The notes under the pieces were generated by a model. The model did not search any database and was not told the origin of the DNA. It saw only the letters and a program-made list of their open reading frames with translations. DNA of 64,000 nt, taken from assembly GCF_010731115.1 (NCBI RefSeq), contig NZ_AP022616.1:1736001-1800000 (forward strand). The letters are read 5' to 3'. The position numbers and the translations under genes were made by a program. This stretch comes from Mycolicibacterium phocaicum (lineage in GTDB: Bacteria > Actinomycetota > Actinomycetes > Mycobacteriales > Mycobacteriaceae). Shown here in pieces: positions 41,045 to 50,658 of the stretch (positions are counted from its first letter, which is position 1; each line of letters begins with the position of its first letter).

Positions 41045-42484
41045 CTGAGGCCGGTCGCAGCGCTGCTCGCGGCTCTGCTCGCGCTCCTGCTGCCGGCTCC
41101 CCTCGCACACGCGCACGCCGTCCTGGTCTCCAGCGATCCGGTCGACGGCGCCACGCTCGCGGCCGCGCCGAGCCGGGTCACCTTGACGTTCGACGAGCCG
41201 GTTCGCATGATTCCCGGTGCGGTCCAGGTGATTTCGAACGCCGGCGCACGGGTCGACCGGGAGGTCCGACAGCGGGCGGGCAACACCACCGTCGAACTGG
41301 ACCTGCCGCCGGAACTGCCGCGCGGCAGCTACACGGCGACGTGGCGGCTGATGTCGGCCGACGGACACGAGGTGTCCGGGTCGGTGAGCTTCGGCGTGCA
41401 GCAGGCGCCGGACGCGCCGCCGGAGATTCATCCCGTTGCCTCGTCGTCGGTGGCGTCGGATGTCTCCCGCGGTCTCACGTACACCGGCCTGGTGCTGTGT
41501 GTCGGCGTGCTCGCGGCGGCCCGGCTGGTGTGGGGATGGGCACTCACCCTGCGCCGCACGCGCGTCCTGGCCGGCATCGGCTGGGTACTGCTGGCCGCGG
41601 CGACCGTCATCGACGCCGTCAGCACCGGAGCCGACGTCCGACTCTACGTGCAGGCGTTCCTGCTCGTGCTGCTCGCGGCGACCGTGCGCGCCGGGACTGC
41701 GCTGTTCGTCGTGATCGCGACGGCGCTCGCGGCGGGCGTCGCCGCTTCCGGGCACGCTTCCGCCGGTCCGGACCCGTGGCTCGCCATCACCGTCACCACC
41801 GTCCACCTGCTGGCCATGGCGCTGTGGCTGGGCGGGCTGGTTGTGCTGACGCTGGTGGTCCTGCCCGCCCGTCGCAGTGACGAGCTGGCGCGGTGGTCCC
41901 GGGTGGCGTTCGGGTGCGTCGCGGCGGTCCTGCTCACCGGCGAGTACCAGGCCTGGCGGCAGGTGTCGCCCATCGAGTCCCTGTGGTCGACCGGCTACGG
42001 AATGGCCTTGTGCGGCAAGGTTTTCCTGGTGACGCTCATGGCCGCCCTGGCCTACCTCGGCCGGCGTCGGCTCACCCCGCAGCGGCTGCGTCGCACCGTG
42101 CCGCTGGAAACCGCGATCGCGGTGCTGGTGCTGATCATGACCACGGTGCTCACCGGTGAGCCGCCCGCCCGCACCACCTACGGCCCCGCGTTCACCGCAA
42201 CCGCCGCGCTCGACGAGGGCCGCCAGGCGCAGGTGCATCTCGATACCACGCGGCACGGCGCCATCCCGATCGACATCACCGCGCCCGGCGCCACCGCGCT
42301 GCGGGGCACCCTGTCGAGCGCCGAGATCGCCAGCCTGCCCGTGCGTTTCACGGCGGGTGCCGACGGTCACTGGCACAGCACGTACGCGACGGCGCCGCGG
42401 CCGGGACTGTGGACGCTGCAGCTGACGGTGCAGTTCGGCCCGAACGACGCCGCCGTCACCAGCGTGCCGTTCCGCGCCTGGTGA
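41045..42484 (+). CDS. CopC-CopD fusion copper protein, probable CTG start
   Basis: A 479-residue copper protein if started at CTG 41045. The signal peptide (RPVAALLAALLALLLPAPLA) leads to a mature N-terminus near HAVLVSSDPVDGATLAAAP, the CopC Cu(II) site whose first His is essential. CopC continues through FDEPVRMIPGAVQV and SADGHEVSGSVSFGV with the second His. The CopD part (about 130-370) has eight helices, with His in WLAITVTTVHLLAMALWLGGLVVL and GEYQAWRQVSPIESLWSTGYG. A C-terminal outside domain (about 380-479) resembles YtkA-like domains. The first ATG, GTG or TTG in frame is TTG 41183, which would delete the signal and half of CopC. Confidence 0.87.
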   Translation: MRPVAALLAALLALLLPAPLAHAHAVLVSSDPVDGATLAAAPSRVTLTFDEPVRMIPGAVQVISNAGARVDREVRQRAGNTTVELDLPPELPRGSYTATWRLMSADGHEVSGSVSFGVQQAPDAPPEIHPVASSSVASDVSRGLTYTGLVLCVGVLAAARLVWGWALTLRRTRVLAGIGWVLLAAATVIDAVSTGADVRLYVQAFLLVLLAATVRAGTALFVVIATALAAGVAASGHASAGPDPWLAITVTTVHLLAMALWLGGLVVLTLVVLPARRSDELARWSRVAFGCVAAVLLTGEYQAWRQVSPIESLWSTGYGMALCGKVFLVTLMAALAYLGRRRLTPQRLRRTVPLETAIAVLVLIMTTVLTGEPPARTTYGPAFTATAALDEGRQAQVHLDTTRHGAIPIDITAPGATALRGTLSSAEIASLPVRFTAGADGHWHSTYATAPRPGLWTLQLTVQFGPNDAAVTSVPFRAW

Positions 42485-42491
42485 CCGTGAC

Positions 42492-42986
42492 TTACCTCGG
42501 CGCCGTCATCATCTCGGCGATCAGCCGGTAGCGGTCCAGGTTGTGTCGCGCATCCACCAGCGCGTCGTGGGCATCGCGCGGCCGCGGTGGCATCCGCGGG
42601 CTGCCGCAGTCCTCCCAGAACTGTCGCAGTTCCCGGGTGAAGCGCGGCATCGCCGGTGGCAGGTCGGCCATCGGCCCCCACAACTGGCACAGCACCACGT
42701 GGTCGTAGGCGCCGACCCAGGCCCACAGCTCGATCGGCTCGTCACCGTCGATGTTGAAAAAGTCCTCCAGCTCCGAGCGGATCTGCCGGCGCGAGCGCCA
42801 CACCTTCGACGACGGTGACGGGAGCTTCGGCAGCACGTTCTTGCGCACCCAGGAACCGGCCCGGTCGGGGTCGAACTCCGAAGAGACGGCGTAGTACTCG
42901 CGCCCGTCCTCGGCGGCCACACCGATCGAGATCAGGTCGATGGTGCGACCGTCGTCGATGAACTCGGTGTCGTAAAAAAACTTCAT
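42492..42986 (-). CDS. DEDD-family 3'-5' exoribonuclease (Rv2179c-like)
   Basis: A 164-residue nuclease with the RNase T/DnaQ fold. The first acidic motif is FFYDTEFIDDG (Asp6, Glu8), the middle one WAWVGAYDHVVLCQLWG, and the last DAHDALVDARHNLDRYR (with the catalytic His and Asp). The M. tuberculosis orthologue has been shown to act as a 3'-5' exoribonuclease that binds AMP. It starts exactly where the Rv2180c-like gene stops, so the two are one transcript. It is the first gene after the inserted copper island and resumes the M. tuberculosis order. Confidence 0.92.
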   Translation of the reverse strand: MKFFYDTEFIDDGRTIDLISIGVAAEDGREYYAVSSEFDPDRAGSWVRKNVLPKLPSPSSKVWRSRRQIRSELEDFFNIDGDEPIELWAWVGAYDHVVLCQLWGPMADLPPAMPRFTRELRQFWEDCGSPRMPPRPRDAHDALVDARHNLDRYRLIAEMMTAPR

Positions 42987-43853
42987 TCAGGCAACCTCGG
43001 TCGGCGTTCGGTCCGGCGGCGCGGGTGCCGCGTGGATCTCGCGGTCGAGTTGTTGGTCAACGTCCGCGTCGTCGGGAAACTTTGGCATACCGGCGATCGC
43101 ATCCTGTAACCACAGCTTCGCCCGCACCACCGGCCGGCGCAGCCAGCGCTCGCGTTCCAGCGCTTTGTGCATCTTGCGCGGCCGGCTCGTGTAGCGCCAC
43201 CGGGCCCACGGCGCGTGCGGTCGCGACAGCCGGATTGCCCCGATGACCAGCAGCGGTGTGATGAACATCCCAATCAGTCCGGTCCACACCTTGCCCTTGA
43301 GCAGCACGATGACCGCCATCGCGAGGGTGATGAGAGCCAGCGCCACCACCATGATCCGGGCGGCCACGTCTTGGTCGTCACGCCAGACCGTGATGTCGAA
43401 GAACGACAGCGGGTTGAACCCGAGGATCAGCAGCCCGGCCACCGCGATCGCGACGAACACCGCGTCGACCGAGGTGCGGCCGTCCTCGGCCCAGTACACG
43501 TCCGACAGGTGCAGGATCAGCGCGAACTCGTCCAGGACCAGGGCCGCACCGATACCGAAAAAGATTGCCGCCACGGTGAATTCGGGGACGCCGCCGTCGA
43601 CGGCGAGGGTCACCATCGTCACTCCCGACACCATCACGAGCACCACGCCGATCACCACGTGGTGGATGTGCAGGCTGCCGTGACCGATGTTGCGCGGCTG
43701 CCACCACTTGCGCGGCGCCGGATTGTCGGCATGGGCCCGGATGTAGCGCACCACGGTCCGGGTCACGAAAAACGTCAGGATGAACGCAATCAGGCACCAC
43801 AACAACGGCAGCCGCCCACTGGACACGAACTCCGTAGGTAAGGGCGACCGCAC
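42987..43853 (-). CDS. Polytopic membrane protein (Rv2180c-like)
   Basis: A 288-residue integral membrane protein, function unknown. Around six helices are seen: [103 protein letters not shown] and [30 protein letters not shown] and [18 protein letters not shown] carry conserved His and acidic residues across the mycobacterial family. The C-terminal 80 residues are cytoplasmic and basic ([21 protein letters not shown]). It is divergent from the mannosyltransferase gene mptC by 85 bases, suggesting a shared promoter region and perhaps a link to lipoglycan synthesis. Confidence 0.85.
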   Translation of the reverse strand: MRSPLPTEFVSSGRLPLLWCLIAFILTFFVTRTVVRYIRAHADNPAPRKWWQPRNIGHGSLHIHHVVIGVVLVMVSGVTMVTLAVDGGVPEFTVAAIFFGIGAALVLDEFALILHLSDVYWAEDGRTSVDAVFVAIAVAGLLILGFNPLSFFDITVWRDDQDVAARIMVVALALITLAMAVIVLLKGKVWTGLIGMFITPLLVIGAIRLSRPHAPWARWRYTSRPRKMHKALERERWLRRPVVRAKLWLQDAIAGMPKFPDDADVDQQLDREIHAAPAPPDRTPTEVA

Positions 43854-43938
43854 GCTGAAGAAACTTACGCCCGCGTATGCGTGTCACCGCACCGCAGGGC
43901 GCCGACGCGCCGGTCCCCCCGATAGGCTGTCCGGCGAG

Positions 43939-45210
43939 ATGCGTATCAGACCCGGGTTCTGGCCCGCCTCCGGACAACGGCTGGCCTGGCGGCTGCTGCA
44001 GTTGCTGGCCATGTTGACGTTGGTATGGGGCGCCTGGCGGCTGCTGGGTCATACGCCGTACCGGATCGACATCGACGTGTACCGGATGGGCGGCCGCGCC
44101 TGGCTGAACAACACGCCGCTGTACAGCGAGAGCACGATCTTCCGTACCGAGGCCGGCATCGACCTGCCGTTCACCTACCCGCCGCTGGCGGCGATCATGT
44201 TCGCGCCGTTCGCCTGGCTCCCGCTGCCCGCAGCGAGCGTGGCCATCACGGTGACGACGTTCGTGTTGTTGCTGGTGTCGGTCGTGATCGTGCTGACCCG
44301 GCTGGACGTCTGGCCGCAATCGCAGCTCGGCAGCTCGGCCCTGGCCCGCCGGTGCTGGCTCGCCGTCGCCATCGTCGGACCTGCCGTGCTGTTCCTCGAA
44401 CCGGTGCGGTCCAACTTCAACTTCGGGCAGATCAACGTCGTGCTGATGACGCTGGTGATCGCCGACTGCGTCCCCCGCCGTACCCCGTGGCCGCGCGGCG
44501 TCCTGCTCGGGGTGGCGATCGCCCTCAAGCTGACCCCGGCCGTGTTCCTGCTGTACTTCCTGCTGCGCCGCGACTTCCGCGCACTGCTCACCACGGTGGC
44601 GTCGTCCGTCGCGGTCACGCTGATCGCATTCGCGCTGGCGTGGGGCGACTCGTGGGAGTACTGGACCAAGACGGTCCGCAACACCGACCGCATCGGCACC
44701 GCGACGCTGAACACCAACCAGAACATCTCCGGCACGCTGGCGCGGTTCGGGATGTCGGCGACGCCGCGATTCGTGCTCTGGGTCGTGCTGTGTTTCGCGG
44801 TACTGGCGCTCACGGTGTGGGCGGCCCATCGGGTGCTCCGCGCGGGGCAGCCGGTGCTAGCCCTGATGTGTGTGGCGATGTTCGGCTTGGTGGTGTCACC
44901 GGTGTCGTGGTCGCATCACTGGGTGTGGGCCCTGCCGACCATGGTGACCATCACCGTGATCGCCTACCGGGAACGCAGCGCCGTCCTGGCCGCGGTGAGC
45001 GCACTCGGCGCCGTCCTGCTGGTCTGTACGCCGATCCGGCTGTTGCCCGAACATCACGAGGTCGACGCGACGCTGTGGCGTCAGGTGATCGGCAGCTCGT
45101 ACGTGTGGTGGGGGCTCGCCGTCATCGCCGCGGCGGGCACCATCACCGGCCGCGGCACACCCGCTGCCGATGCGACCGAACACGTCGCGCCGGTCTCGGC
45201 GACGAACTGA
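43939..45210 (+). CDS. mptC: Alpha-1,2-mannosyltransferase MptC (GT87)
   Basis: GT-C polyprenol-phosphomannose-dependent mannosyltransferase of 423 residues that adds alpha-1,2-mannose side branches and caps to lipomannan and lipoarabinomannan. The first outside loop contains [21 protein letters not shown] and [16 protein letters not shown], the family motif with acidic donor-site residues. [17 protein letters not shown] and [20 protein letters not shown], then [11 protein letters not shown] near residue 330, complete the GT87 (DUF2029) pattern. ATG 43939 is used because earlier in-frame starts overlap the divergent gene and give non-family sequence. It corresponds to M. tuberculosis Rv2181. 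Confidence 0.93.
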   Translation: MRIRPGFWPASGQRLAWRLLQLLAMLTLVWGAWRLLGHTPYRIDIDVYRMGGRAWLNNTPLYSESTIFRTEAGIDLPFTYPPLAAIMFAPFAWLPLPAASVAITVTTFVLLLVSVVIVLTRLDVWPQSQLGSSALARRCWLAVAIVGPAVLFLEPVRSNFNFGQINVVLMTLVIADCVPRRTPWPRGVLLGVAIALKLTPAVFLLYFLLRRDFRALLTTVASSVAVTLIAFALAWGDSWEYWTKTVRNTDRIGTATLNTNQNISGTLARFGMSATPRFVLWVVLCFAVLALTVWAAHRVLRAGQPVLALMCVAMFGLVVSPVSWSHHWVWALPTMVTITVIAYRERSAVLAAVSALGAVLLVCTPIRLLPEHHEVDATLWRQVIGSSYVWWGLAVIAAAGTITGRGTPAADATEHVAPVSATN

Positions 45211-45318
45211 CCGCGGCCGCGTGGCAGCCGCGCGACGGTGACCACAAGGCGGTCCGACGGCCGCTGTTCGGCCGCGTCAGGTTGGCGAACCGGTGAACCG
45301 GCCCTGCGAAATCAAGAA

Positions 45319-45358
45319 AGCCGAGGATCGCGTCACCTGGTGACGGCAATCCTCGGCT
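45319..45358. terminator. Bidirectional hairpin between mptC and the acyltransferase gene
   Basis: AGCCGAGGAT (45319-45328) pairs with ATCCTCGGCT (45349-45358), and inside it CGTCACC pairs with GGTGACG. Both flanks have short T/A runs. The genes on either side are convergent. Confidence 0.8.
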
Positions 45359-45374
45359 CTTGTCGTTCTGGCGT

Positions 45375-46076
45375 TCAGCCCGCCTTGATCGCGGGCGGCG
45401 GCGTCTTGCCTTCTTTGACGTCGGCCGCGTAGAGGTCGACGTACTCCTGCCCGGACAGCCGCATCAGCTCGTACATGACCTCGTCGATCACGGCGCGCTC
45501 GATGAACCGGTTACCGGCCAGCCCCTCGAAACGGCGGAAGTCCATCGGCTTGCCGAACTTCACCTCGACGCGCGCGAAGTGCCACATCTTGCTTCCCGGC
45601 GGGTTCACGACGTCGGTGTTGATCATCGCGACGGGAATGACGGGGATACCGGTCTCCAGCGCGATGCGCGCCAGGCCCGTCTTGCCCTTGTAGAGCTTGC
45701 CGTCCGGCGACCGCGTGCCCTCGGGGTACATGCCGAGCAGCTTGCCCTGGTCGAGGATCTTGGCGGCGGCGGTCAGCGCGTCGGCCGCGGAGTCGGCGTT
45801 GGTGCGGTCGATCGGCACCTGGCCGGTCGACGAATAGAAGAACTTGATCAGCTTGCCCTTGATACCGGTACCGGTGAAGTACTCGGCCTTGGCCAGGAAG
45901 AAGATCCGCCGGCGCAGCACCAGCGGCAGATAGAAGCTGTCGACGACCGCCAGGTGATTACTGGCCAGCAGGACGGGCCCCTGGTCGGGAACGTATTCCA
46001 GCCCCGTGACTTTCGGACGACCCAGAAGACGCAGCAACGGGCCCATCAAGATGTACTTGTAGAACCAGAAGAACAT
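45375..46076 (-). CDS. 1-acyl-sn-glycerol-3-phosphate acyltransferase (PlsC-like, Rv2182c-like)
   Basis: A 233-residue membrane-associated acyltransferase making phosphatidic acid, or acylating a related glycerolipid. The catalytic HX4D motif is LASNHLAVVDSFYLPL (about residues 40-55), followed by FFLAKAEYF, FYSSTGQVPIDR (substrate-binding), MYPEGTRSPDGKLYKGKTGLARIAL (EGTR motif) and IPVIPVAMINTD. ATG 46076 is chosen because it has GGGAGG at a good distance; a start 17 codons earlier has none. It has the same position as Rv2182c in M. tuberculosis. Confidence 0.92.
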   Translation of the reverse strand: MFFWFYKYILMGPLLRLLGRPKVTGLEYVPDQGPVLLASNHLAVVDSFYLPLVLRRRIFFLAKAEYFTGTGIKGKLIKFFYSSTGQVPIDRTNADSAADALTAAAKILDQGKLLGMYPEGTRSPDGKLYKGKTGLARIALETGIPVIPVAMINTDVVNPPGSKMWHFARVEVKFGKPMDFRRFEGLAGNRFIERAVIDEVMYELMRLSGQEYVDLYAADVKEGKTPPPAIKAG

Positions 46077-46163
46077 CGAACCTCCCGCTGAGGGCCCCCG
46101 GACGGTGCCCCCGACAACTTTACCCACCGACTGTCGGCCCGACCACAGCCCGCAGCGGACTGG

Positions 46164-46583
46164 TCATTCCTCCACAGATACCGGAATGGACTGGTACCGG
46201 CCCGGCCCTGGTGGACCGTCCGGATCGTCGGGCTGGCGGTGTTTGCCGCCGGGACCGGACGGATCCGTCGGCGGCTCGGGGTGCGGGCCGGCGGGGCCCT
46301 GGTCGGCGAGCGCGGCGCGCACGGCGTCGAGAAAAGTCGTGCTGTGTTCGGCGATGGCCGTCAGCATCGGATGCTGTTCGTCGTTGGCCAGGGCGACAAG
46401 TGCGCACACCGGGCACCACACTTGGTTGCAGTCGCTGGGGTTCTCGCCGTCGGCGAGCATCGCCACGGACAGCCGGACGACGGGATCGATCTTGTCGAGG
46501 AGCGCCTGCGCCAGCAGCCGCAGGTCCACCGGTAGGTCGCCCAGAGCGTCCGCCCCGAAATCGGTGTGCGTCACTTGGGCCAC
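46164..46583 (-). CDS. Conserved hypothetical protein (Rv2183c-like)
   Basis: A 139-residue soluble protein of unknown function. The ordered part (1-100) includes TDFGADALGDLPVDLRLLAQALLDKIDP and a pair of cysteines in DCNQVWCPVCALVALANDEQHP (C-x4-C-x2-C), which may bind metal. The last 40 residues are Pro/Gly/Asp rich and probably disordered. It overlaps the 3' end of the Rv2184c-like ATPase gene by 13 bases, indicating co-translation. The order Rv2185c-2184c-2183c is conserved in mycobacteria; the joint role is unknown. Confidence 0.78.
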   Translation of the reverse strand: MAQVTHTDFGADALGDLPVDLRLLAQALLDKIDPVVRLSVAMLADGENPSDCNQVWCPVCALVALANDEQHPMLTAIAEHSTTFLDAVRAALADQGPAGPHPEPPTDPSGPGGKHRQPDDPDGPPGPGRYQSIPVSVEE

Positions 46584-47824
46584 ACCTCCGGGTCAGGGCG
46601 AAAACGGACGGTCAGTTCACAGCCGCGCAACGACGCGCCGGTCACGATGCAACGGCGCAGGACTGATGCCAACGGGACCCGGCGCCGGGTGCCACCCGAG
46701 CCGATGATCAGGTCGTCGTCGACGCGGCCCAGCGTCAGAGACCCCGGGTCGATTTGCGGCAATTCTATCCGGAGCCGGTAGACAGCGGCCAATCCTGAGC
46801 CCGATTCGCGGTCGACGATGGGCCGCGGCGGCGCGGGCGGCGGGGCGCCGTGCCGCAGCCGCGATGCCTCCAGCAGTTCCCCCAGTGCCTTCGGCCCGAT
46901 GGGTTCGCCGGCCAGGTGCGGCACGAGCACCAGACGCACGTCGCCGACGGCGGCATCCAGGTCGCTGAGCATGCTGCGCTGCTCGGCGATCCGCTCGGCG
47001 TACCAGTCGAACGCGAGGTGCGCGGGCAGGTTCACGTACTCGTACGAATCGTCTTGGATCAGAACCTGATTCACGATCAGCTCGGATACGTGCACGCCCA
47101 TCAAGGTGAGGGACGCCAGCGTCCGCACCGCCTCGGCCACCACCACCCGTTCCGGGGTGAGCACCAGATGCGCGGTGACGTCCGGCTGGTCGAGCAACTC
47201 CCCCAGCGCCTCGGTGGCGGCGGCGAGCCGCTCGACGAGCATGACCATGGCGGCCGTCTTCGCATCGGCCAGACCGACCGACAGCCGCCGGTGCCGCGGC
47301 CAGGCCTTCTCTAGGTACAGCGCGAACGCGCCGGGCAGCGTCAGCATCCGCATCGCGTCGGCGGTCGAGGCGCAGTCGACGATCACGTGGTCCCAGTTGC
47401 CCGACGCCGCCAGCTCGGCGACCTCGTGCAGGCCCAGCACCTCCTGAATGCCGGGCAGCGCCGAAAGCTCTTCCGGGGCAACGTCTCCCACATCGGACTC
47501 CGGGAACCGGGCGACCAGCACGGCGGCCACCTCACGCCACCGGGCCTCCAGCAGCGCCAGGGTGTCGAGCGCCAGGGCATCCAGCACGACGCCGGCACCG
47601 TCGTCGACGGGGACCTGTGTCGGCGTCCGCAGTCCGGTCGGCGGGACGTCCGCGCCGAGCACGTCACCGGTGGAATGGGCCTGATCCGTCGACACGATGA
47701 GGACCCGCTGCCCGGCCCGGGCGTCGCGTACCGCGGTGGCCGTGGCCACCGTCGATTTGCCTACTCCACCCTTACCGACGAACAGACTGATCCTGGCACG
47801 CCCAGCAGGGTCTGTGTCACTCAG
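46571..47824 (-). CDS. ArsA/GET3-like ATPase (Rv2184c-like), probable CTG start
   Basis: A 417-residue P-loop ATPase of the ArsA/MinD type if begun at CTG 47824. The Walker A is SLFVGKGGVGKSTVATATAV (about residues 14-33), followed by VLIVSTDQAHSTGDVLG (Switch I type D-x-x-H-S), the Switch II VIVDCASTADAMRML and a C-terminal domain ending FRPDPEVWPK. No ATG, GTG or TTG lies in frame before GTG 47749, which would cut the Walker A in half; an upstream start is therefore needed. The CTG lies a few bases before the end of the Rv2185c-like gene, so translation may be coupled. Actinobacterial members are uncharacterised; membrane-protein targeting or ion export are possible. Confidence 0.83.
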   Translation of the reverse strand: MSDTDPAGRARISLFVGKGGVGKSTVATATAVRDARAGQRVLIVSTDQAHSTGDVLGADVPPTGLRTPTQVPVDDGAGVVLDALALDTLALLEARWREVAAVLVARFPESDVGDVAPEELSALPGIQEVLGLHEVAELAASGNWDHVIVDCASTADAMRMLTLPGAFALYLEKAWPRHRRLSVGLADAKTAAMVMLVERLAAATEALGELLDQPDVTAHLVLTPERVVVAEAVRTLASLTLMGVHVSELIVNQVLIQDDSYEYVNLPAHLAFDWYAERIAEQRSMLSDLDAAVGDVRLVLVPHLAGEPIGPKALGELLEASRLRHGAPPPAPPRPIVDRESGSGLAAVYRLRIELPQIDPGSLTLGRVDDDLIIGSGGTRRRVPLASVLRRCIVTGASLRGCELTVRFRPDPEVWPK

Positions 47825-48254
47825 ACTCGACTCGCTTCTTGAGGTCCTTGAGCGCCGTGTCGGTCAGGCGCCGCTCTGCCTTGCGTTTGAGCAATCCGAT
47901 CATCGGAATCATCAGATCGACCGACAGTTCGTAGGTCACCTCGGTGCCAGAATCCTTGGGCGACAAGCGGTATGTGCCTTCGAGCGCCTTCAGCAGCGTG
48001 CTGGACACCAGGGACCAGCTCACCGACTTGCGGTCGGCGGGCCACTGGTAGGTGAACACCATGGTGTCCTTGAGCACCGTGGCGTCGAGGACCATCCGCG
48101 CCGTCTTCGGGTAACCGTCGGCGTAGACGTCGAGCACCTCGGTCTCCGGGTACTCGGCGACCCAGTCGGGATATGAGCCGATGTCGGCGATCACGTCCAT
48201 CACGGTCGCCGGGTCGGCGTCGATGTAGATGGTCTGCGCAGTCTTGTCCGCCAC
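47817..48254 (-). CDS. SRPBCC-family lipid/ligand-binding protein (Rv2185c-like)
   Basis: A 145-residue START/polyketide-cyclase-fold protein. It begins ADKTAQTIYIDADPATVMDVIADIGSYPDWVAEYPETEV, which is the typical first helix-grip strand and helix, and ends with the long C-terminal helix IPMIGLLKRKAERRLTDTALKDLKKRVESE. The fold binds hydrophobic ligands; the ligand here is unknown. GTG 48254 is used because residues before it are non-conserved. The gene is followed by the ArsA-like ATPase with an overlap and preceded by another SRPBCC protein, as in M. tuberculosis. Confidence 0.87.
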   Translation of the reverse strand: MADKTAQTIYIDADPATVMDVIADIGSYPDWVAEYPETEVLDVYADGYPKTARMVLDATVLKDTMVFTYQWPADRKSVSWSLVSSTLLKALEGTYRLSPKDSGTEVTYELSVDLMIPMIGLLKRKAERRLTDTALKDLKKRVESE

Positions 48255-48331
48255 GTGTCCACTTCCCCGAGTTCTACGATGCCGGCGCGGGCGTCGGACG
48301 CCCGTCTGCCGAGCTCTCAATGTACCGCCAG

Positions 48332-48351
48332 CGCCCCGCCCTGGCGGGGCG
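48332..48351 (-). terminator. GC hairpin between the Rv2186c- and Rv2185c-like genes
   Basis: CGCCCCGCC and GGCGGGGCG form a perfect 9-bp stem with a 2-base gap, 11 bases past the Rv2186c-like stop. No U run follows, so termination would be partial. Confidence 0.5.
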
Positions 48352-48361
48352 ATACCGGGCC

Positions 48362-48751
48362 TCAGGCCAACCGGGACACGCCCACCGGGCGGGTCCGCTC
48401 GAGATCGGTCTTGATCTCGAAAGCCATGTTCTTACCAGCCACCCGGCGTCGGTGGTTGAGGTCCGCCAGGTTCAGCTCGGCGAGTGCCGCGCCGGACACA
48501 CCCGTCGGCTCGGCGTGCAGGAAATAGTGCAGCACGACACCGTCCATGACGGCCTCCAGCCACACCTCCATGGTCCCGGTCAGCGCACCGGTGACGGTCC
48601 ACCGCTGCCCCGCCGGACCGCGGTCTTCGACGACCGTCAGCTTGAGGTCCGGCCACCAGCGCCGCCAGCTGCTCTGGTTCGCCACGGCGGCACCGACAGC
48701 GGCTGGGTCGGCGCACACGAAGGTCTCGTCGGCGATCTGGATGCTGTTCAT
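48362..48751 (-). CDS. SRPBCC-family protein (Rv2186c-like)
   Basis: A 129-residue polyketide-cyclase/START-like protein. It begins [41 protein letters not shown] and continues [32 protein letters not shown], ending [31 protein letters not shown]. The conservation with M. tuberculosis Rv2186c is strong at both ends. ATG 48751 fits the family start; an earlier start at 48793 does not. It is divergent from fadD15. A role in lipid handling is suggested by the fold and by the flanking lipid genes. Confidence 0.86.
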   Translation of the reverse strand: MNSIQIADETFVCADPAAVGAAVANQSSWRRWWPDLKLTVVEDRGPAGQRWTVTGALTGTMEVWLEAVMDGVVLHYFLHAEPTGVSGAALAELNLADLNHRRRVAGKNMAFEIKTDLERTRPVGVSRLA

Positions 48752-48870
48752 CCCGACCAGCTTCACATACGCCTCCACAGTGTGATGAAGCACCCGACTA
48801 CGCTGAGCACGGCATTGCTGTCACGGCACTGCTGCCAGTACCGCCTTGCCCTGACCCGAAAGGCCACACC

Positions 48871-50658
48871 GTGCGTGAGTTCAGCGTTCCCGCATCGTTC
48901 ACCATCGGCGAATACGACAACGTCGTCGCCCCGGTGTACTCCCTCGAGCGCGATGACCCCAAACACGTAGCCATCCAGCGCCTGGTCGGAGACACCTGGA
49001 CCGACGTGACCAGCGCCGAGGTGGCCGCCCAGGTGCGGGCCACCGCCCTCGGCCTGATCGCCAAGGGCGTCAAGGCCGGTGACCGTGTGGTGCTGCTGTC
49101 GGCGACCCGCTACGAATGGCCGATCATCGACTTCGCGATCCTGTCGATCGGCGCGGTGACGGTGCCCATCTACGAAACCTCCGCCGCCGACCAGATCCGG
49201 CACGTGCTGGCCGACTCCGGCGCCGTCCTGGCCTTCGCCGAGGCGGACTCCCACGCCGCCAAGATCGAGTCCATCCGGTCCGAGGTGCCCGCGCTAGGTG
49301 AGGTGCTGGTCATCGACGGCGGCGCCCTCGATCAGCTGGCCGACGCCGGCGCCGGCGTGGACCGCGCCGAGCTGGACGCCCGCCTGGCCGCCATCAAATC
49401 GAGCGACCCGGCCACCCTGATCTACACCTCGGGCACCACCGGCCGCCCCAAGGGCTGCCAGCTGACCCACGCCAACCTGCTGTCGGAGCTGCGCGGCGTC
49501 AAGGCCTGCTTCCCCGACCTGCTGGCCAAGGGCCAGAAGCTGCTGGTGTTCCTGCCGCTGGCGCACGTGCTGGCCCGCGCCGTCGCGGTGGCCGGCTTCA
49601 GCAACCAGGTGACCCTGGGCTTCACCAGCGACATCAAGAACCTGGTGCCGATCCTCGGGGTCTTCAAGCCGACGCTCGTGGTGTCGGTGCCCCGCGTGTT
49701 CGAGAAGGTCTACAACACCGCCGAGCAGAACGCCCGCAACGACGGCAAGGGCAAGATCTTCCAGATCGCCGCCGACACCGCCATCGAGTGGAGCAAGGCG
49801 CAGGACACCGGGGGCGCCGGCCTGCTGCTCAACCTCAAGCACACGGTGTTCGACAAGCTGGTCTACGGCAAGCTCAAGGCCGCCCTCGGGGGCAACTGCG
49901 TCGGCGCCATCTCCGGTGGCGCGCCGCTGGGCGCCCGCCTCGGCCACTTCTACCGCGGCGTCGGCGTCACCATCTACGAGGGCTACGGCCTGACCGAGTC
50001 CAGCGCCGCCATCACCGTCAACCGGGTCGGCGAGTTGAAGGTCGGCACGGTGGGCAAGCTGGTGCCCGGCAACAGCATGCGCATCGCCGACGACGGCGAG
50101 CTGCTGCTCTCCGGCGGCGTGGTGTTCAGCGGCTACTGGGGCAACCCGACCGCCACCGACGAGGCCTTCACCGGCGAGTGGTTCCACACCGGTGACCTCG
50201 GCGCCATCGACGACGACGGCTACCTGTCGATCGTCGGGCGCAAGAAGGAGATCATCGTGACCGCCGGCGGCAAGAACGTCGCCCCGGCCCCGTTGGAAGA
50301 CGTCATGCGTGCGCACCCGCTGATCAGCCAGGCCATGTGCGTCGGCGATCAGGAGCCGTTCATCGCCGCGCTGATCACCATCGACCCCGAGGCGTTCGAG
50401 GGCTGGAAGCAGCGCAACAACAAGGACGCCGGCGCATCCGTGGGCGACCTCGCCGCGGACCCGGCCCTGGTCGCCGAGATCCAGAAGGCCGTCGACGACG
50501 CCAACCAGACGGTGTCCAAGGCCGAGGCCATCCGGAAGTTCCGGATTCTGCCGGTCGACTTCACCGAGGACACCGGCGAGCTGACGCCGACGCTGAAGGT
50601 CAAGCGCAAGGTGGTGGCCGAGAAGTTCGCCGCCGAGATCGCGGCGCTCTACAGCTAG
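48871..50658 (+). CDS. fadD15: Long-chain fatty-acid--CoA ligase FadD15
   Basis: Acyl-CoA synthetase of 595 residues that activates fatty acids through an acyl-AMP intermediate. The AMP-binding signature [21 protein letters not shown] lies at about residues 178-198. [14 protein letters not shown], then [40 protein letters not shown], form the C-terminal domain hinge and catalytic Lys region. The GTG at 48871 follows GAAAGG. The M. tuberculosis homologue Rv2187 is in the same position beside pimB'. It ends one codon before the convergent pimB' stop, with no gap. Confidence 0.95.
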   Translation: MREFSVPASFTIGEYDNVVAPVYSLERDDPKHVAIQRLVGDTWTDVTSAEVAAQVRATALGLIAKGVKAGDRVVLLSATRYEWPIIDFAILSIGAVTVPIYETSAADQIRHVLADSGAVLAFAEADSHAAKIESIRSEVPALGEVLVIDGGALDQLADAGAGVDRAELDARLAAIKSSDPATLIYTSGTTGRPKGCQLTHANLLSELRGVKACFPDLLAKGQKLLVFLPLAHVLARAVAVAGFSNQVTLGFTSDIKNLVPILGVFKPTLVVSVPRVFEKVYNTAEQNARNDGKGKIFQIAADTAIEWSKAQDTGGAGLLLNLKHTVFDKLVYGKLKAALGGNCVGAISGGAPLGARLGHFYRGVGVTIYEGYGLTESSAAITVNRVGELKVGTVGKLVPGNSMRIADDGELLLSGGVVFSGYWGNPTATDEAFTGEWFHTGDLGAIDDDGYLSIVGRKKEIIVTAGGKNVAPAPLEDVMRAHPLISQAMCVGDQEPFIAALITIDPEAFEGWKQRNNKDAGASVGDLAADPALVAEIQKAVDDANQTVSKAEAIRKFRILPVDFTEDTGELTPTLKVKRKVVAEKFAAEIAALYS

